Below, one piece after another: positions 36,529 to 44,355 of a DNA stretch of 64,000 bases (the first letter of the stretch is position 1; each line of letters begins with the position of its first letter). The notes beneath the pieces were generated by a model. It made no database searches, had not been told where the DNA came from, and saw nothing but the letters and a program-made list of their open reading frames with translations. The position numbers and the translations under genes are program-made. The stretch spans positions 1 to 64,000 of the forward strand of contig JAEXJM010000004.1 in the NCBI GenBank assembly GCA_023449275.1. The letters are read 5' to 3'. Source of the DNA: Pseudomonadota bacterium. Its GTDB lineage: Bacteria; Pseudomonadota; Gammaproteobacteria; Burkholderiales; Burkholderiaceae_D.

Positions 36529-36954
36529 TTAGCGAGCGCAAATCTGCAATGTCGGGAAGTAATATGCGATTTCGACCGCAGCCGTTTCGGGGGCGTCGGA
36601 ACCATGCACTGCATTGGCGTCGATGGAATCGGCGAAATCGGCACGAATCGTTCCCTTGTCCGCTTTTTTAGGGTCGGTGGCACCCATCAGCTCACGATTT
36701 TTGGCAATGGCATTTTCGCCTTCCAGAACCTGAACCATGACAGGACCGGAAATCATGAATTCAACCAGATCCTTGAAGAAAGGACGTTCTTTGTGAACAG
36801 CGTAAAAACCTTCCGCTTCAGCGCGGGACAATTGCATCATGCGTGCAGCAATGATTCTCAGGCCAGCGTTTTCAAAACGGGAATAAATCTGTCCGATAAC
36901 GTTTTTTGCAACGGCATCAGGTTTGATGATAGACAAGGTACGTTCGACTGCCAT
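36529..36954 (-). CDS. ndk: Nucleoside-diphosphate kinase
   Basis: Ndk equalises nucleoside triphosphate pools by transferring the terminal phosphate of ATP. The 141-residue product has the standard features: ERTLSIIKPDAVAKN at the start, ATDPKKADKGTIRADFA, and the active-site histidine in NAVHGSDAPE near residue 118. Its position upstream of rlmN is conserved in betaproteobacteria. Confidence 0.98.
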   Translation of the reverse strand: MAVERTLSIIKPDAVAKNVIGQIYSRFENAGLRIIAARMMQLSRAEAEGFYAVHKERPFFKDLVEFMISGPVMVQVLEGENAIAKNRELMGATDPKKADKGTIRADFADSIDANAVHGSDAPETAAVEIAYYFPTLQICAR

Positions 36955-37078
36955 GTTAATAAAACTCCAAATAAAAATAGAAAAAATCTCGAAAAACGAG
37001 TCAGCTTTTCATTTTATCATGGAAGATTGTCAAATTCGCGGCTCATTTTGACCATCATTCAATCATTTACGCCCTGCT

Positions 37079-38524
37079 TTACTTCCCTGAAACCGGTTTT
37101 ACCGGAACATAACTGATCAGATTATTCCTGGCGACCAGCAGAACGACCATCTTGTTCTTTCCTGTTTTGCCCAGAAGGTTCTGGAATTCCTGCTGGCTGG
37201 CGACATCGCTGTTACCGATCCGCAGGATCACGTCCCCTTTCCGGATGCCACTTTCCAGTGCAGGCCTGGCCACCCCTGTCACAAGCACGCCCTGCCTGAT
37301 GCCGAGACGTTTCTTTTGCTCAGCCGTCAGATCGGCCACCTGCAGCCCCAGCATCGTGGAAGAAAGCGCTTCCCCTTTCTGTGAATGGGACGATCCGTTT
37401 TTTCCAGCAGGGTTGTCGAGTTCCGCCATGGCAACAATCATCGGCAAAACAAGCGTTTTCCCTTTTCTCAAAACGGTCAGGTCAGCCTTCGTTCCGGGGA
37501 CGCTATCTCCAACCAGTCTGGGCAGTTCGGATATTTTCTCGATTGGCTGGTTATTGAATTTCAGGATGATATCGCCTGCCTCCACCCCTGCCTTGTCAGC
37601 TGCAGAACCTTTTTCCACCCGGGCCACCATAACGCCCCGGTTATTCGGCAAGCTCATGGCCTTGGCCGTCTCATCAGACACCACGGCAACCTGTATGCCG
37701 ATCTGTCCACGGGTGACTTTGCCGCTTTTCTTCAACTGTTCGGACACTCTCAGTGCCTCATCGATCGGGATCGCAAAGGAAATGCCCATATAACCGCCCG
37801 AACGGCTGTAAATCTGGGAATTGATCCCGATAGCCTCTCCCGCCATATTGATGAGCGGGCCACCTGAATTGCCGGGATTGACGGCAACGTCCGTCTGGAT
37901 CAGTGGAAGATAATCCCCTGTGTCTCTCGCCTTGGCGGATATGATGCCTGCCGTCACCGTGTTTTCAAGGGCGAAAGGAGAACCGATCGCCAGTACCCAT
38001 TCCCCCACTTTGATCTTGGAAGAATTGCCGGTTTTCAGGACAGGCAGGTTATTTCCCTCGATTTTCAGCAGAGCGACATCTGTCCGTCTGTCCGAACCGA
38101 TAATTTTGGCCGTGAATTCACGGTTGTCTGTCAACCGGACAAAGACTTCATCGGCATTGTCGATGACATGATGGTTCGTCAGGATATAGCCATCCGCTGT
38201 AATGACGAAACCGGAGCCCATTCCTCTGCGGACCTGTTCCCCCGGTTGCCTGTTGGGTGTCTGTGCACCAGGAGCAGGAATGCCGAAAAAGCGGAAGAGG
38301 TATTCCTGGAAATCCTGATCCATTTCCATGGTGGGATTGCGTCGTGTCTGGATTTTTTCGACTGTTCTGATATTCACTACTGCCGGCCCGACCTTCTCAA
38401 CCAGCGTCGTCAGGTCAGGAAGTCCGACAGATGCCGAAGATGCCGGAAAAGGTACCACGAAAAAGAAAACGCTCAGGAATATCAACAAAAACCGTCTGGA
38501 AAGGAAGATTACGCTTTTTTGCAT
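37079..38524 (-). CDS. mucD: DegP/MucD-type periplasmic serine protease (two PDZ domains)
   Basis: HtrA proteases degrade or refold damaged periplasmic proteins. From the ATG at 38524 the product has a signal peptide (LLIFLSVFFFVVPFPASSA). The S1C protease domain follows with the full triad: His in TNHHVID, Asp in RRTDVALLK, Ser in NPGNSGGPL. Two PDZ domains come next (about residues 290-370 and 390-475). The two-PDZ layout is that of DegP/DegQ/MucD. It belongs to the envelope-stress block with rpoE and the DegS-like gene upstream. Confidence 0.93.
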   Translation of the reverse strand: MQKSVIFLSRRFLLIFLSVFFFVVPFPASSASVGLPDLTTLVEKVGPAVVNIRTVEKIQTRRNPTMEMDQDFQEYLFRFFGIPAPGAQTPNRQPGEQVRRGMGSGFVITADGYILTNHHVIDNADEVFVRLTDNREFTAKIIGSDRRTDVALLKIEGNNLPVLKTGNSSKIKVGEWVLAIGSPFALENTVTAGIISAKARDTGDYLPLIQTDVAVNPGNSGGPLINMAGEAIGINSQIYSRSGGYMGISFAIPIDEALRVSEQLKKSGKVTRGQIGIQVAVVSDETAKAMSLPNNRGVMVARVEKGSAADKAGVEAGDIILKFNNQPIEKISELPRLVGDSVPGTKADLTVLRKGKTLVLPMIVAMAELDNPAGKNGSSHSQKGEALSSTMLGLQVADLTAEQKKRLGIRQGVLVTGVARPALESGIRKGDVILRIGNSDVASQQEFQNLLGKTGKNKMVVLLVARNNLISYVPVKPVSGK

Positions 38525-38610
38525 ACATGTCACTTATGGAAAAGGTGTTAATCAATTTTTTCCGTGACAGAAACGATGAACAGACATCGGAACGGTCAAC
38601 CGGAAAAATA

Positions 38611-38751
38611 TTACAAGAATTTTTCTACTTCAACCTGCTTGCCTAGATCCAACTTTAACTCATCAATACAAACATCCGTTTCGAGAGTTCCAGGAAAAAG
38701 TATCATGTCATTACCCGGAGCGATCTTGCATTGTTTCCCGACAAGAACGAT
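38611..38751 (-). CDS. Possible short ORF between the two HtrA genes (doubtful)
   Basis: Just after the DegS-like stop there is a strong ribosome-site sequence (GGGAGGT, 38754-38760) followed by an open frame of about 46 codons ending at 38611. No standard start codon lies at good distance: the in-frame codon four bases on is ATC, and the first ATG (38706) leaves only 31 codons. The predicted peptide has an ordinary, non-repetitive composition (ending ELKLDLGKQVEVEKFL). It may be a decayed gene or one with a rare start. Confidence 0.25.
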   Translation of the reverse strand: MVLVGKQCKIAPGNDMILFPGTLETDVCIDELKLDLGKQVEVEKFL

Positions 38752-38762
38752 ACAACCTCCCG

Positions 38763-39878
38763 TCAGAATTTTTCCGATTCCGGCATGGTTGAAATCATGA
38801 TGGGCAGATCCATTATTTTTCCATCCCGCAACACCTGGAGACGGGCCGTCGTTCCCGGAGCGGTCTCCCCTACCAGTTTCGTTAGCTGCATTCTGAAACC
38901 CACAGGATAATCATTGTAACCAAGAATGATATCGTCTTTTTTCAAACCCGCCTTCTCGGCAGGAAACCCTTTTCGGATATCCACGACAAGCAAACCACGA
39001 TATGGAGGCAAATGAAGCGATCGCGCTTTGTCTGGATCGACTTCTACCATGGCCACTCCAATATAACCCCGAAGAACACGACCGTGTTTTTTCAGTTGGG
39101 CGGCCACTCTGACAGCCTCGTTAATCGGAACGGCAAGTGACATACCGATAAAAGCTTTCGCTGCAGGCCCATGGATAAGCAGTGTATTGATTCCAATGGC
39201 TTCACCATCCATATTGATGAGTGGACCACCCGAATTTCCTGTATTGGTTGCGACATCGGACTGGATATAACTCACATATTCGCCAATATCCCTTTTCTTT
39301 TTTGAAATGATTCCAGCCGTGACAGTATCTTCAAGAAAAAGCGGTGAACCGATGGCCATCACCCATTGTCCTGCTTTCACGTTATCTGAATTGCCCAGTA
39401 TCAGATAAGGCAGCTCGCTGTCTGCCTCGATTTTCATCAAGGCGACATCTGTTGTCCTGTCGGAGCCGAGAACTTTGGCCTGGAATTCACGTCCATCTTT
39501 CATTTTGATAATAATGGCATCAGCGCCTTCGACAACGTGTGCATTACTCAAAATATAGCCGTCCGGACTGATGATAAAACCCGATCCTCCCGATGCGATC
39601 GCTTTTTCCGGTTCTTCCTGAATGTCAGCTCGTGTATCCACTGCTTTGGAACCGAAGACTTGGGACATGAATTCTCCCAGAGTACTTCTTTTCTGTACCG
39701 GAACAAGATTGACGGCATTCGCGACAAATACAACAGCAGGCGATGTTTCTTCAGCAAGGCTTTCCAGATCAGGCAAACCGTTTCTGCCATTTGTCTGCGC
39801 TGCGGCGAGCTGACTCGAAAAACAAGCCAATAATACGGCCACGAATGCCACCAGCCAATGTCTGGCATTATTGTTCAT
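38763..39878 (-). CDS. degS: DegS-like serine protease (one PDZ domain)
   Basis: The 371-residue product has an N-terminal hydrophobic segment (WLVAFVAVLLACFSSQLAAA), an S1C protease domain with His in SNAHVVEG, Asp in RTTDVALMK and Ser in NTGNSGGPL, and a single PDZ domain. One PDZ and this length match DegS, which starts cleavage of the anti-sigma factor RseA. The hydrophobic segment could instead be a cleaved signal (site near AAAQ), which would make it a soluble periplasmic HtrA. It is a diverged paralogue of the two-PDZ protease downstream. Confidence 0.85.
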   Translation of the reverse strand: MNNNARHWLVAFVAVLLACFSSQLAAAQTNGRNGLPDLESLAEETSPAVVFVANAVNLVPVQKRSTLGEFMSQVFGSKAVDTRADIQEEPEKAIASGGSGFIISPDGYILSNAHVVEGADAIIIKMKDGREFQAKVLGSDRTTDVALMKIEADSELPYLILGNSDNVKAGQWVMAIGSPLFLEDTVTAGIISKKKRDIGEYVSYIQSDVATNTGNSGGPLINMDGEAIGINTLLIHGPAAKAFIGMSLAVPINEAVRVAAQLKKHGRVLRGYIGVAMVEVDPDKARSLHLPPYRGLLVVDIRKGFPAEKAGLKKDDIILGYNDYPVGFRMQLTKLVGETAPGTTARLQVLRDGKIMDLPIMISTMPESEKF

Positions 39879-39976
39879 GTTGATTTGCCTGCCTCATAAA
39901 AAGTGTTTAGACCATTCTGCAGCATACTCACCAGTAAAACCTTCAATCGGAGATGGCATCCGCAGGGAAATAATAT

Positions 39977-40951
39977 TTATCCGTCAATCAAACATTCGTC
40001 CAAATTCATTTCGATAGTCTCTTTGATTGAATCCAGCGCCTCAAAGCGTTTCCGGTACAAGCTTCTTTTGCTTGATTTGATTTCTTCCATACTCTTTCTG
40101 GTCTCGGTCAGCGGCAATTTATAAAAACGCTCGTCAGCAGAAGGCACTCCTTCCACCTCATCCCAAAACTCATCCAGAGATATCTTCAGTTTCCGGTCAA
40201 GCCGGAGATGATTGTTTGTGTAATACCCCTTGTCAGAAACGGCGTAAATGGACGCCACACCCAACACCTTCGCCATTACCTGAACAGCATATAAAATCAG
40301 GTTTTTCGTTCGATAACCATGAAAGTGTTTGGTCAGTTGCCTGATAATATCCAGTGCGTTTTCCGTATTGGAACCCTGTATCGCGCCTATCCACAGGGCC
40401 AGACCATTATCGAGAGGATCAGGAGCCAGCCAGAATATGATCTGATACAAATTGATACTGTCGAGCCTCAAAATCAGTGAAAGCAACCCTTCCTTTTTCT
40501 GGCCCGGCTCGAATATGACAAGCAAAGACAGATTCCTGTCCTCAAATGTCCCCTCCCAGACTTTCAGTCCTCCTTCAAGATAGAATTTTCTGACAGCCCT
40601 GGCATCGATTTTATTTTCAAGATAATCGAAATGGCTTTCAATGATCCGGAAACGATTTTCAAATGAAGACTTCTTATAGAAAAACTGTCGTGTCGCCTGT
40701 TCATAAAAAAAAGGAAGGCGGGAGGACAGCTCTCTTTTGAGTGGCGTTGTCTGAAAAAAATCGAACAACTCTTTCATTTTTTTATTGTGAGCCCAGGTCC
40801 TGAATAAAAATACGACCATTCGTTTGAACTCTTTCAAACGCGACGTCTCGTAAATCTGTTTGCTGATGGGTATGTATCTTTTCACTTGATTATTCTTTTG
40901 TGGAAACGTTTTCCATTGAAAGGCCCGATGCCTGTCATGCCTGTTCTTCAT
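39977..40951 (-). CDS. VirK/YbjX family (DUF535) protein
   Basis: The 324-residue product (from the ATG at 40951) resembles the DUF535 family, seen in segments such as FYEQATRQFFYKKSSFENRF, LSLLVIFEPGQKKEGLLSL, WLAPDPLDNGLALWIGAIQG and a C-terminal part around YYTNNHLRLDRKLKISLDEFW. YbjX and VirK have been linked to envelope stress and resistance to antimicrobial peptides. No signal peptide or membrane helix is seen. The open frame extends upstream to 41020, but that part overlaps the terminator hairpin of the rpoE-rseA transcript, so I use the internal start. Confidence 0.8.
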   Translation of the reverse strand: MKNRHDRHRAFQWKTFPQKNNQVKRYIPISKQIYETSRLKEFKRMVVFLFRTWAHNKKMKELFDFFQTTPLKRELSSRLPFFYEQATRQFFYKKSSFENRFRIIESHFDYLENKIDARAVRKFYLEGGLKVWEGTFEDRNLSLLVIFEPGQKKEGLLSLILRLDSINLYQIIFWLAPDPLDNGLALWIGAIQGSNTENALDIIRQLTKHFHGYRTKNLILYAVQVMAKVLGVASIYAVSDKGYYTNNHLRLDRKLKISLDEFWDEVEGVPSADERFYKLPLTETRKSMEEIKSSKRSLYRKRFEALDSIKETIEMNLDECLIDG

Positions 40952-41012
40952 ATAAACAGGCAAATCACTACTTTCAGCTGGCTGTTTTGGAAAAGAATTA
41001 TATAACACAGAA

Positions 41013-41036
41013 AACCGCACGTTTTAACGTGCGGTT
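41013..41036 (-). terminator. Terminator of the rpoE-rseA transcript
   Basis: On the minus strand AACCGCACGTT and AACGTGCGGTT form a perfect stem with a tiny loop, followed by TTTTC, 28 bases after the rseA stop. Confidence 0.85.
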
Positions 41037-41063
41037 CGGTTTAAATACGGGATTCAGACAATA

Positions 41064-41366
41064 TCAGGCAACGGATTCTTCTTTCAACGCCCCTGCCCTG
41101 CAGTCGCCAGTTTTCGAAGATCCGCCCTTTTCTTCAGACCCCGACAGAACCGAATCGGAATATTCCCGCTGCAAGGCCCGTTTGAGCCTGTCTTGAAATG
41201 GCTCAGTGGTTCGGGTACGTGACTGGTTATAACGAATGGTTTCCCCAATCACTCTATAGATATTGACGAGTTCTTTTACTTCACGCCTGTTCTCACTTCC
41301 AAGCTGCCGCAACTCTTTTTCATTCAATTCACTATCAACGAATGCGGAAACCAATTCCTTTTCCAT
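41064..41366 (-). CDS. rseA: Short RseA-like anti-sigma-E factor lacking a membrane segment
   Basis: The 100-residue protein follows rpoE by 41 bases. Its first 70 residues match the sigma-binding N-terminal domain of RseA (KELVSAFVDSELNEKEL, then VNIYRVIGETIRYNQ). Typical RseA proteins are about 200 residues, with a central membrane helix and a periplasmic domain that DegS cleaves. Here the chain ends soon after the sigma-binding domain, with no hydrophobic stretch, and the terminator follows 28 bases later, so no remnant of the missing part exists. No rseB is present next to it. Confidence 0.8.
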   Translation of the reverse strand: MEKELVSAFVDSELNEKELRQLGSENRREVKELVNIYRVIGETIRYNQSRTRTTEPFQDRLKRALQREYSDSVLSGSEEKGGSSKTGDCRAGALKEESVA

Positions 41367-41407
41367 TTTCCTGTTCTCTTTCTGTCGATAATATTCTTAT
41401 TATTCTT

Positions 41408-42028
41408 TTACCATCTTTTATCCACCCCTGTTCCCAAAAGGGGCCTTAACCGCACCGCAATCGATTCACGGGCACGGAAAATCCGGCTTCTCACCGTCCC
41501 GATAGGACACTCCATTATGGCAGCGATTTCATCATAACTAAGCCCGTCCATTTCCCGCAAGGATAAAGCCATTCTCAAATCGTCAGGCAATTCTTCCATG
41601 GCGACATTGACCGTTTCCGCAATTTGCTTGGAAGCCAGCATGGACTCCGGTGTATTGATATCTCTCAGGTTTTCGCCTTCTTCAAAGGCCTCGACCTGTT
41701 CGGCCGTCGCGTCGGTGGATGTCGGAACCCGTCTTCCCTGATTGTCCAGAAAGTTCTTGGCCGTATTGATACCGATCCGGTACAACCAAGTATAAAAGGC
41801 GGAATCGCCCCTGAACTGGTGAAGCGCACGATACGCCTTGATAAAAGTTTCCTGCACCACATCCTCGGCTTCCGTCTGATTGGAAACCAAACGCAATACC
41901 AGCCTGAACAACTTTCGCTGGTATTTGGTAACCAACAGGTCGAAAGCCATTTTGTCTCCCTGCTGGACACGCTCGACAAGCCGTTTATCTATCTCACGTT
42001 CAGTTGACACAATCGATAACCCCGTCAT
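41408..42028 (-). CDS. rpoE: RNA polymerase sigma-E factor (extracytoplasmic function)
   Basis: The 206-residue product is a group IV sigma factor. Region 2 is seen in AFDLLVTKYQRKLFRLVLRL and EDVVQETFIKAYRALHQFRGDSAFYTWLYRI. Region 4 is seen in LPDDLRMALSLREMDGLSYDEIAAIMECPIGTVRSRIFRARE. This sequence is close to E. coli RpoE, which controls outer-membrane protein stress. The rseA gene follows. A close match to a sigma-E promoter lies 22-48 bases upstream of the ATG, indicating self-activation. Confidence 0.96.
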   Translation of the reverse strand: MTGLSIVSTEREIDKRLVERVQQGDKMAFDLLVTKYQRKLFRLVLRLVSNQTEAEDVVQETFIKAYRALHQFRGDSAFYTWLYRIGINTAKNFLDNQGRRVPTSTDATAEQVEAFEEGENLRDINTPESMLASKQIAETVNVAMEELPDDLRMALSLREMDGLSYDEIAAIMECPIGTVRSRIFRARESIAVRLRPLLGTGVDKRW

Positions 42029-42049
42029 GTTGCAACCGTTCGTAACCCG

Positions 42050-42076
42050 TTAGAGTTACTGAATGGCAATAAGTTC
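42050..42076 (-). promoter_or_regulatory. Sigma-E-type promoter before rpoE
   Basis: Reading the minus strand, GAACTT (42076-42071) is followed by a 16-base spacer and TCTAA (42054-42050). The E. coli sigma-E consensus is GGAACTT, a 15-16 base spacer, then TCTGA or TCAAA. The match, spacing and position before rpoE are all as expected for an autoregulated sigma-E gene. Confidence 0.65.
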
Positions 42077-42584
42077 ACAAAATATTCATTTTTTCATGCA
42101 TTTTCCTGTGAGCTTCAATCCATCGAATCGAGGTATATAAAGACTTGAATTGTTCCTTTTTCACGGAATCCGGGCAAATCAGGACGATGGTTTTTCTGCC
42201 GTTCCCGGTTTTCAGTCGCAAAATCAGCAATGCCGGCCATACTGTTGAATTTTCCGCCAATTCCCAACTTTCGATGCAAGTGGAAGAAAAGGTATCCTCT
42301 GACGATGGTTTTGAAACACTTCTTCTATATTCCTTCAAGCGTATTTGTCCGTTGCCGGAAATATCAATCCGAAGCGTTTTTCTTGATATGAAATAACTGA
42401 AAATGAGAAAGAAAAATGTGAGTACCAGAAACAACACCAGTAATTGACGGGAAACGAATGAAAAATGACCGACCTTTCCCATGCCGATCAGGATACCGGT
42501 CAATAGAAAGAAGGTTGCAAAACCAAGAAAAATGGAGGAAAAAATCCGGGAAGGCCTGATTTCTGCGGAAATGGCTATCGACAT
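42075..42584 (-). CDS. Hypothetical membrane protein between fabF and rpoE
   Basis: From the ATG at 42584 the product is 169 residues. It has two membrane helices (about residues 16-34 and 47-68) and a soluble C-terminal part rich in beta-prone sequence (LRIDISGNGQIRLKEYRR, then ENSTVWPALLILRLK). The layout of two helices, short loop and C-terminal domain recalls the YgfX/CptA type found at this position in other betaproteobacteria, but similarity is weak. The open frame's extra N-terminal residues overlap the fabF terminator and are not used. Confidence 0.6.
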   Translation of the reverse strand: MSIAISAEIRPSRIFSSIFLGFATFFLLTGILIGMGKVGHFSFVSRQLLVLFLVLTFFFLIFSYFISRKTLRIDISGNGQIRLKEYRRSVSKPSSEDTFSSTCIESWELAENSTVWPALLILRLKTGNGRKTIVLICPDSVKKEQFKSLYTSIRWIEAHRKMHEKMNIL

Positions 42585-42628
42585 GTCTGTAGTTTTTATG
42601 AATCCTTCTACCGGGACTATAAATGACA

Positions 42629-42661
42629 AAAGCCACATTCACAACATGTGAATGTGGCTTT
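42629..42661 (-). terminator. Terminator of the fab operon after fabF
   Basis: AAAGCCACATTCACA pairs perfectly with TGTGAATGTGGCTTT (15 bases) around a three-base loop, 15 bases after the fabF stop on the minus strand. Only a short T-run is present. Confidence 0.75.
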
Positions 42662-42675
42662 ATAAACCGCTGAAA

Positions 42676-43923
42676 TCAGATTTTGCCGAAAATCAGCGAA
42701 CCGTTTGTACCACCAAAACCAAACGAATTCTTCAATGCATAATCGATCTTCATGTCTCTGGCTGTATTGGCGCAGTAATCCAGATCACAAAGAGGATCCT
42801 GATTGAAAATATTGATGGTAGGAGGGGCAACCTGGTTATAAATAGCCAGGGCTGTAATAACCGATTCCAGACCGCCAGCACCTCCCAGAAGATGACCGAC
42901 CATGGACTTGGAAGAACTGATGACGACTTTTTTCGCATGTTCTCCCAGCGTCCGTTTGACCGCGGTCGTTTCAGCAACGTCACCCAGTGGAGTCGATGTA
43001 CCGTGCGCGTTGATGTAATTGACCTGATCCGGATTGATCTGTGCATCGTTGATCGCATTGAGCATACATGCACTTGCACCACTGCCGTCTTCACGTGGAG
43101 CCGTCATGTGATTGGCATCGGCGCTCATGCCAAAGCCGACTACTTCTGCATAAATTTTGGCGCCACGAGCCTTTGCGTGCTCATATTCTTCCAGAACCAG
43201 CACACCGGCGCCTTCACCCAGGACAAAGCCATCCCTGTCCTTGTCCCATGGTCTGGACGCTGTTGAAGGGTCGTCATTTCTCGAGGAAAGGGCACGGGCA
43301 GCGGCAAAACCACCGAGTCCCAAAGGAGAAATGGTCGATTCCGCACCGCCTGCAATCATAACGTCAGCATCACCATATGCAATGATACGTGCACCGAAGC
43401 CGATGGAATGCAGGCCGGTTGAACAAGCCGTCACAATCGACAGGTTCGGCCCTCTCAAGCCATAACGGATTGAAAGAAAACCGGAAATCATATTGATGAT
43501 TGAAGCCGGCACAAAGAACGGGCTGATACGGCGGGGGCCGCGTTTTGCCAGTTCCGCATGCGTCTGCTCAATCATGGGCAAACCACCAATGCCCGATCCA
43601 ATATTGACACCGATACGACCTGCGTTCTCGTCGGTAACGACGATACCACTATCCTCGATTGCCTGGATACCTGCTGCCATTCCATAATGAATGAAGGTAT
43701 CCATATGACGTGATTCTTTACCTGGAATATATTTTTCCAGCGGGAAGTCCTTTACTTCACCGGCAAAAGTCGTGCTGAAGGCGGATGCATCGAATCGGGT
43801 AATGGGTCCAATACCGGATTTACCCGATGTCACTGCATTCCACATTTCAGCTACTGTATTGCCTACAGGCGAAATACATCCCAGTCCGGTAATCACGACC
43901 CGGCGTTGTCCCATACGGCTCAA
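42676..43923 (-). CDS. fabF: 3-oxoacyl-[acyl-carrier-protein] synthase II
   Basis: FabF extends the growing fatty acid by two carbons from malonyl-ACP. The 415-residue product has the catalytic Cys in VTACSTGLHSIG near residue 170. The two histidines lie in NAHGTSTPLGD and KSMVGHLLGGAG, and the N-terminus is RRVVITGLGCISPVGN. The start may be the TTG at 43923, which has GGGAGAG five bases upstream, or the ATG at 43914 with no clear site. It follows acpP closely. Confidence 0.97.
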   Translation of the reverse strand: MSRMGQRRVVITGLGCISPVGNTVAEMWNAVTSGKSGIGPITRFDASAFSTTFAGEVKDFPLEKYIPGKESRHMDTFIHYGMAAGIQAIEDSGIVVTDENAGRIGVNIGSGIGGLPMIEQTHAELAKRGPRRISPFFVPASIINMISGFLSIRYGLRGPNLSIVTACSTGLHSIGFGARIIAYGDADVMIAGGAESTISPLGLGGFAAARALSSRNDDPSTASRPWDKDRDGFVLGEGAGVLVLEEYEHAKARGAKIYAEVVGFGMSADANHMTAPREDGSGASACMLNAINDAQINPDQVNYINAHGTSTPLGDVAETTAVKRTLGEHAKKVVISSSKSMVGHLLGGAGGLESVITALAIYNQVAPPTINIFNQDPLCDLDYCANTARDMKIDYALKNSFGFGGTNGSLIFGKI

Positions 43924-43949
43924 GCTGCTCTCCCTGTCTCTAGATTTTA

Positions 43950-44189
43950 TTAGGACTGCATGTTAGCTGTTGCATAATCGACGGCCTGTTGAACGGTCGT
44001 GATTTTTTCAGCCTGTTCGTCCGGAATTTCAATTTCAAATTCGTCTTCAAGTGCCATGACGAGTTCTACGGTATCAAGCGAATCGGCACCCAGATCGTCT
44101 ACGAAAGACGATTCCAGTTTGATTTCGTCTTCAGCAACACCCAGTTGCTCAGCAACGATTTTCTTTACGCGTTGTTCGATATCGGACAT
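43950..44189 (-). CDS. acpP: Acyl carrier protein
   Basis: ACP carries the growing acyl chain on a phosphopantetheine arm. The 79-residue acidic protein has the attachment serine in DDLGADSLDTVELVMALE near residue 38, the fully conserved ACP motif. It lies between fabG and fabF. A weak promoter candidate (TGAATT and TAAAAT, 44280-44252 on the minus strand) precedes it, which would let ACP be made at higher levels than its neighbours. Confidence 0.98.
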   Translation of the reverse strand: MSDIEQRVKKIVAEQLGVAEDEIKLESSFVDDLGADSLDTVELVMALEDEFEIEIPDEQAEKITTVQQAVDYATANMQS

Positions 44190-44269
44190 TTGTTGGCTCC
44201 AAGTTATTAAAAAATATTAATTTATAGAAATTTTGTAGAAAAAGTGCGCGCATTTTAGCAGGTTTGCGC

Positions 44270-44310
44270 AAAAAAATTCACTTCACAGGTTAAGTTCCGG
44301 CTCAAGTGAA
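44270..44310 (-). terminator. Possible attenuator between fabG and acpP
   Basis: On the minus strand TTCACTT and AAGTGAA form a seven-base stem with a 20-base loop, followed by seven T. It lies in the 166-base gap after fabG. This would lower read-through into acpP and fits a separate acpP promoter. Confidence 0.4.
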
Positions 44311-44355
44311 ATAATTATAGTCAAAAAAATCTGCTGATAAATGGTCCTTTCTCGT

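Noticed and set aside
44289..44296. GGAACTT on the minus strand between fabG and acpP as a sigma-E -35 box
   Set aside because: The expected -10 position is a T-run, with no match.
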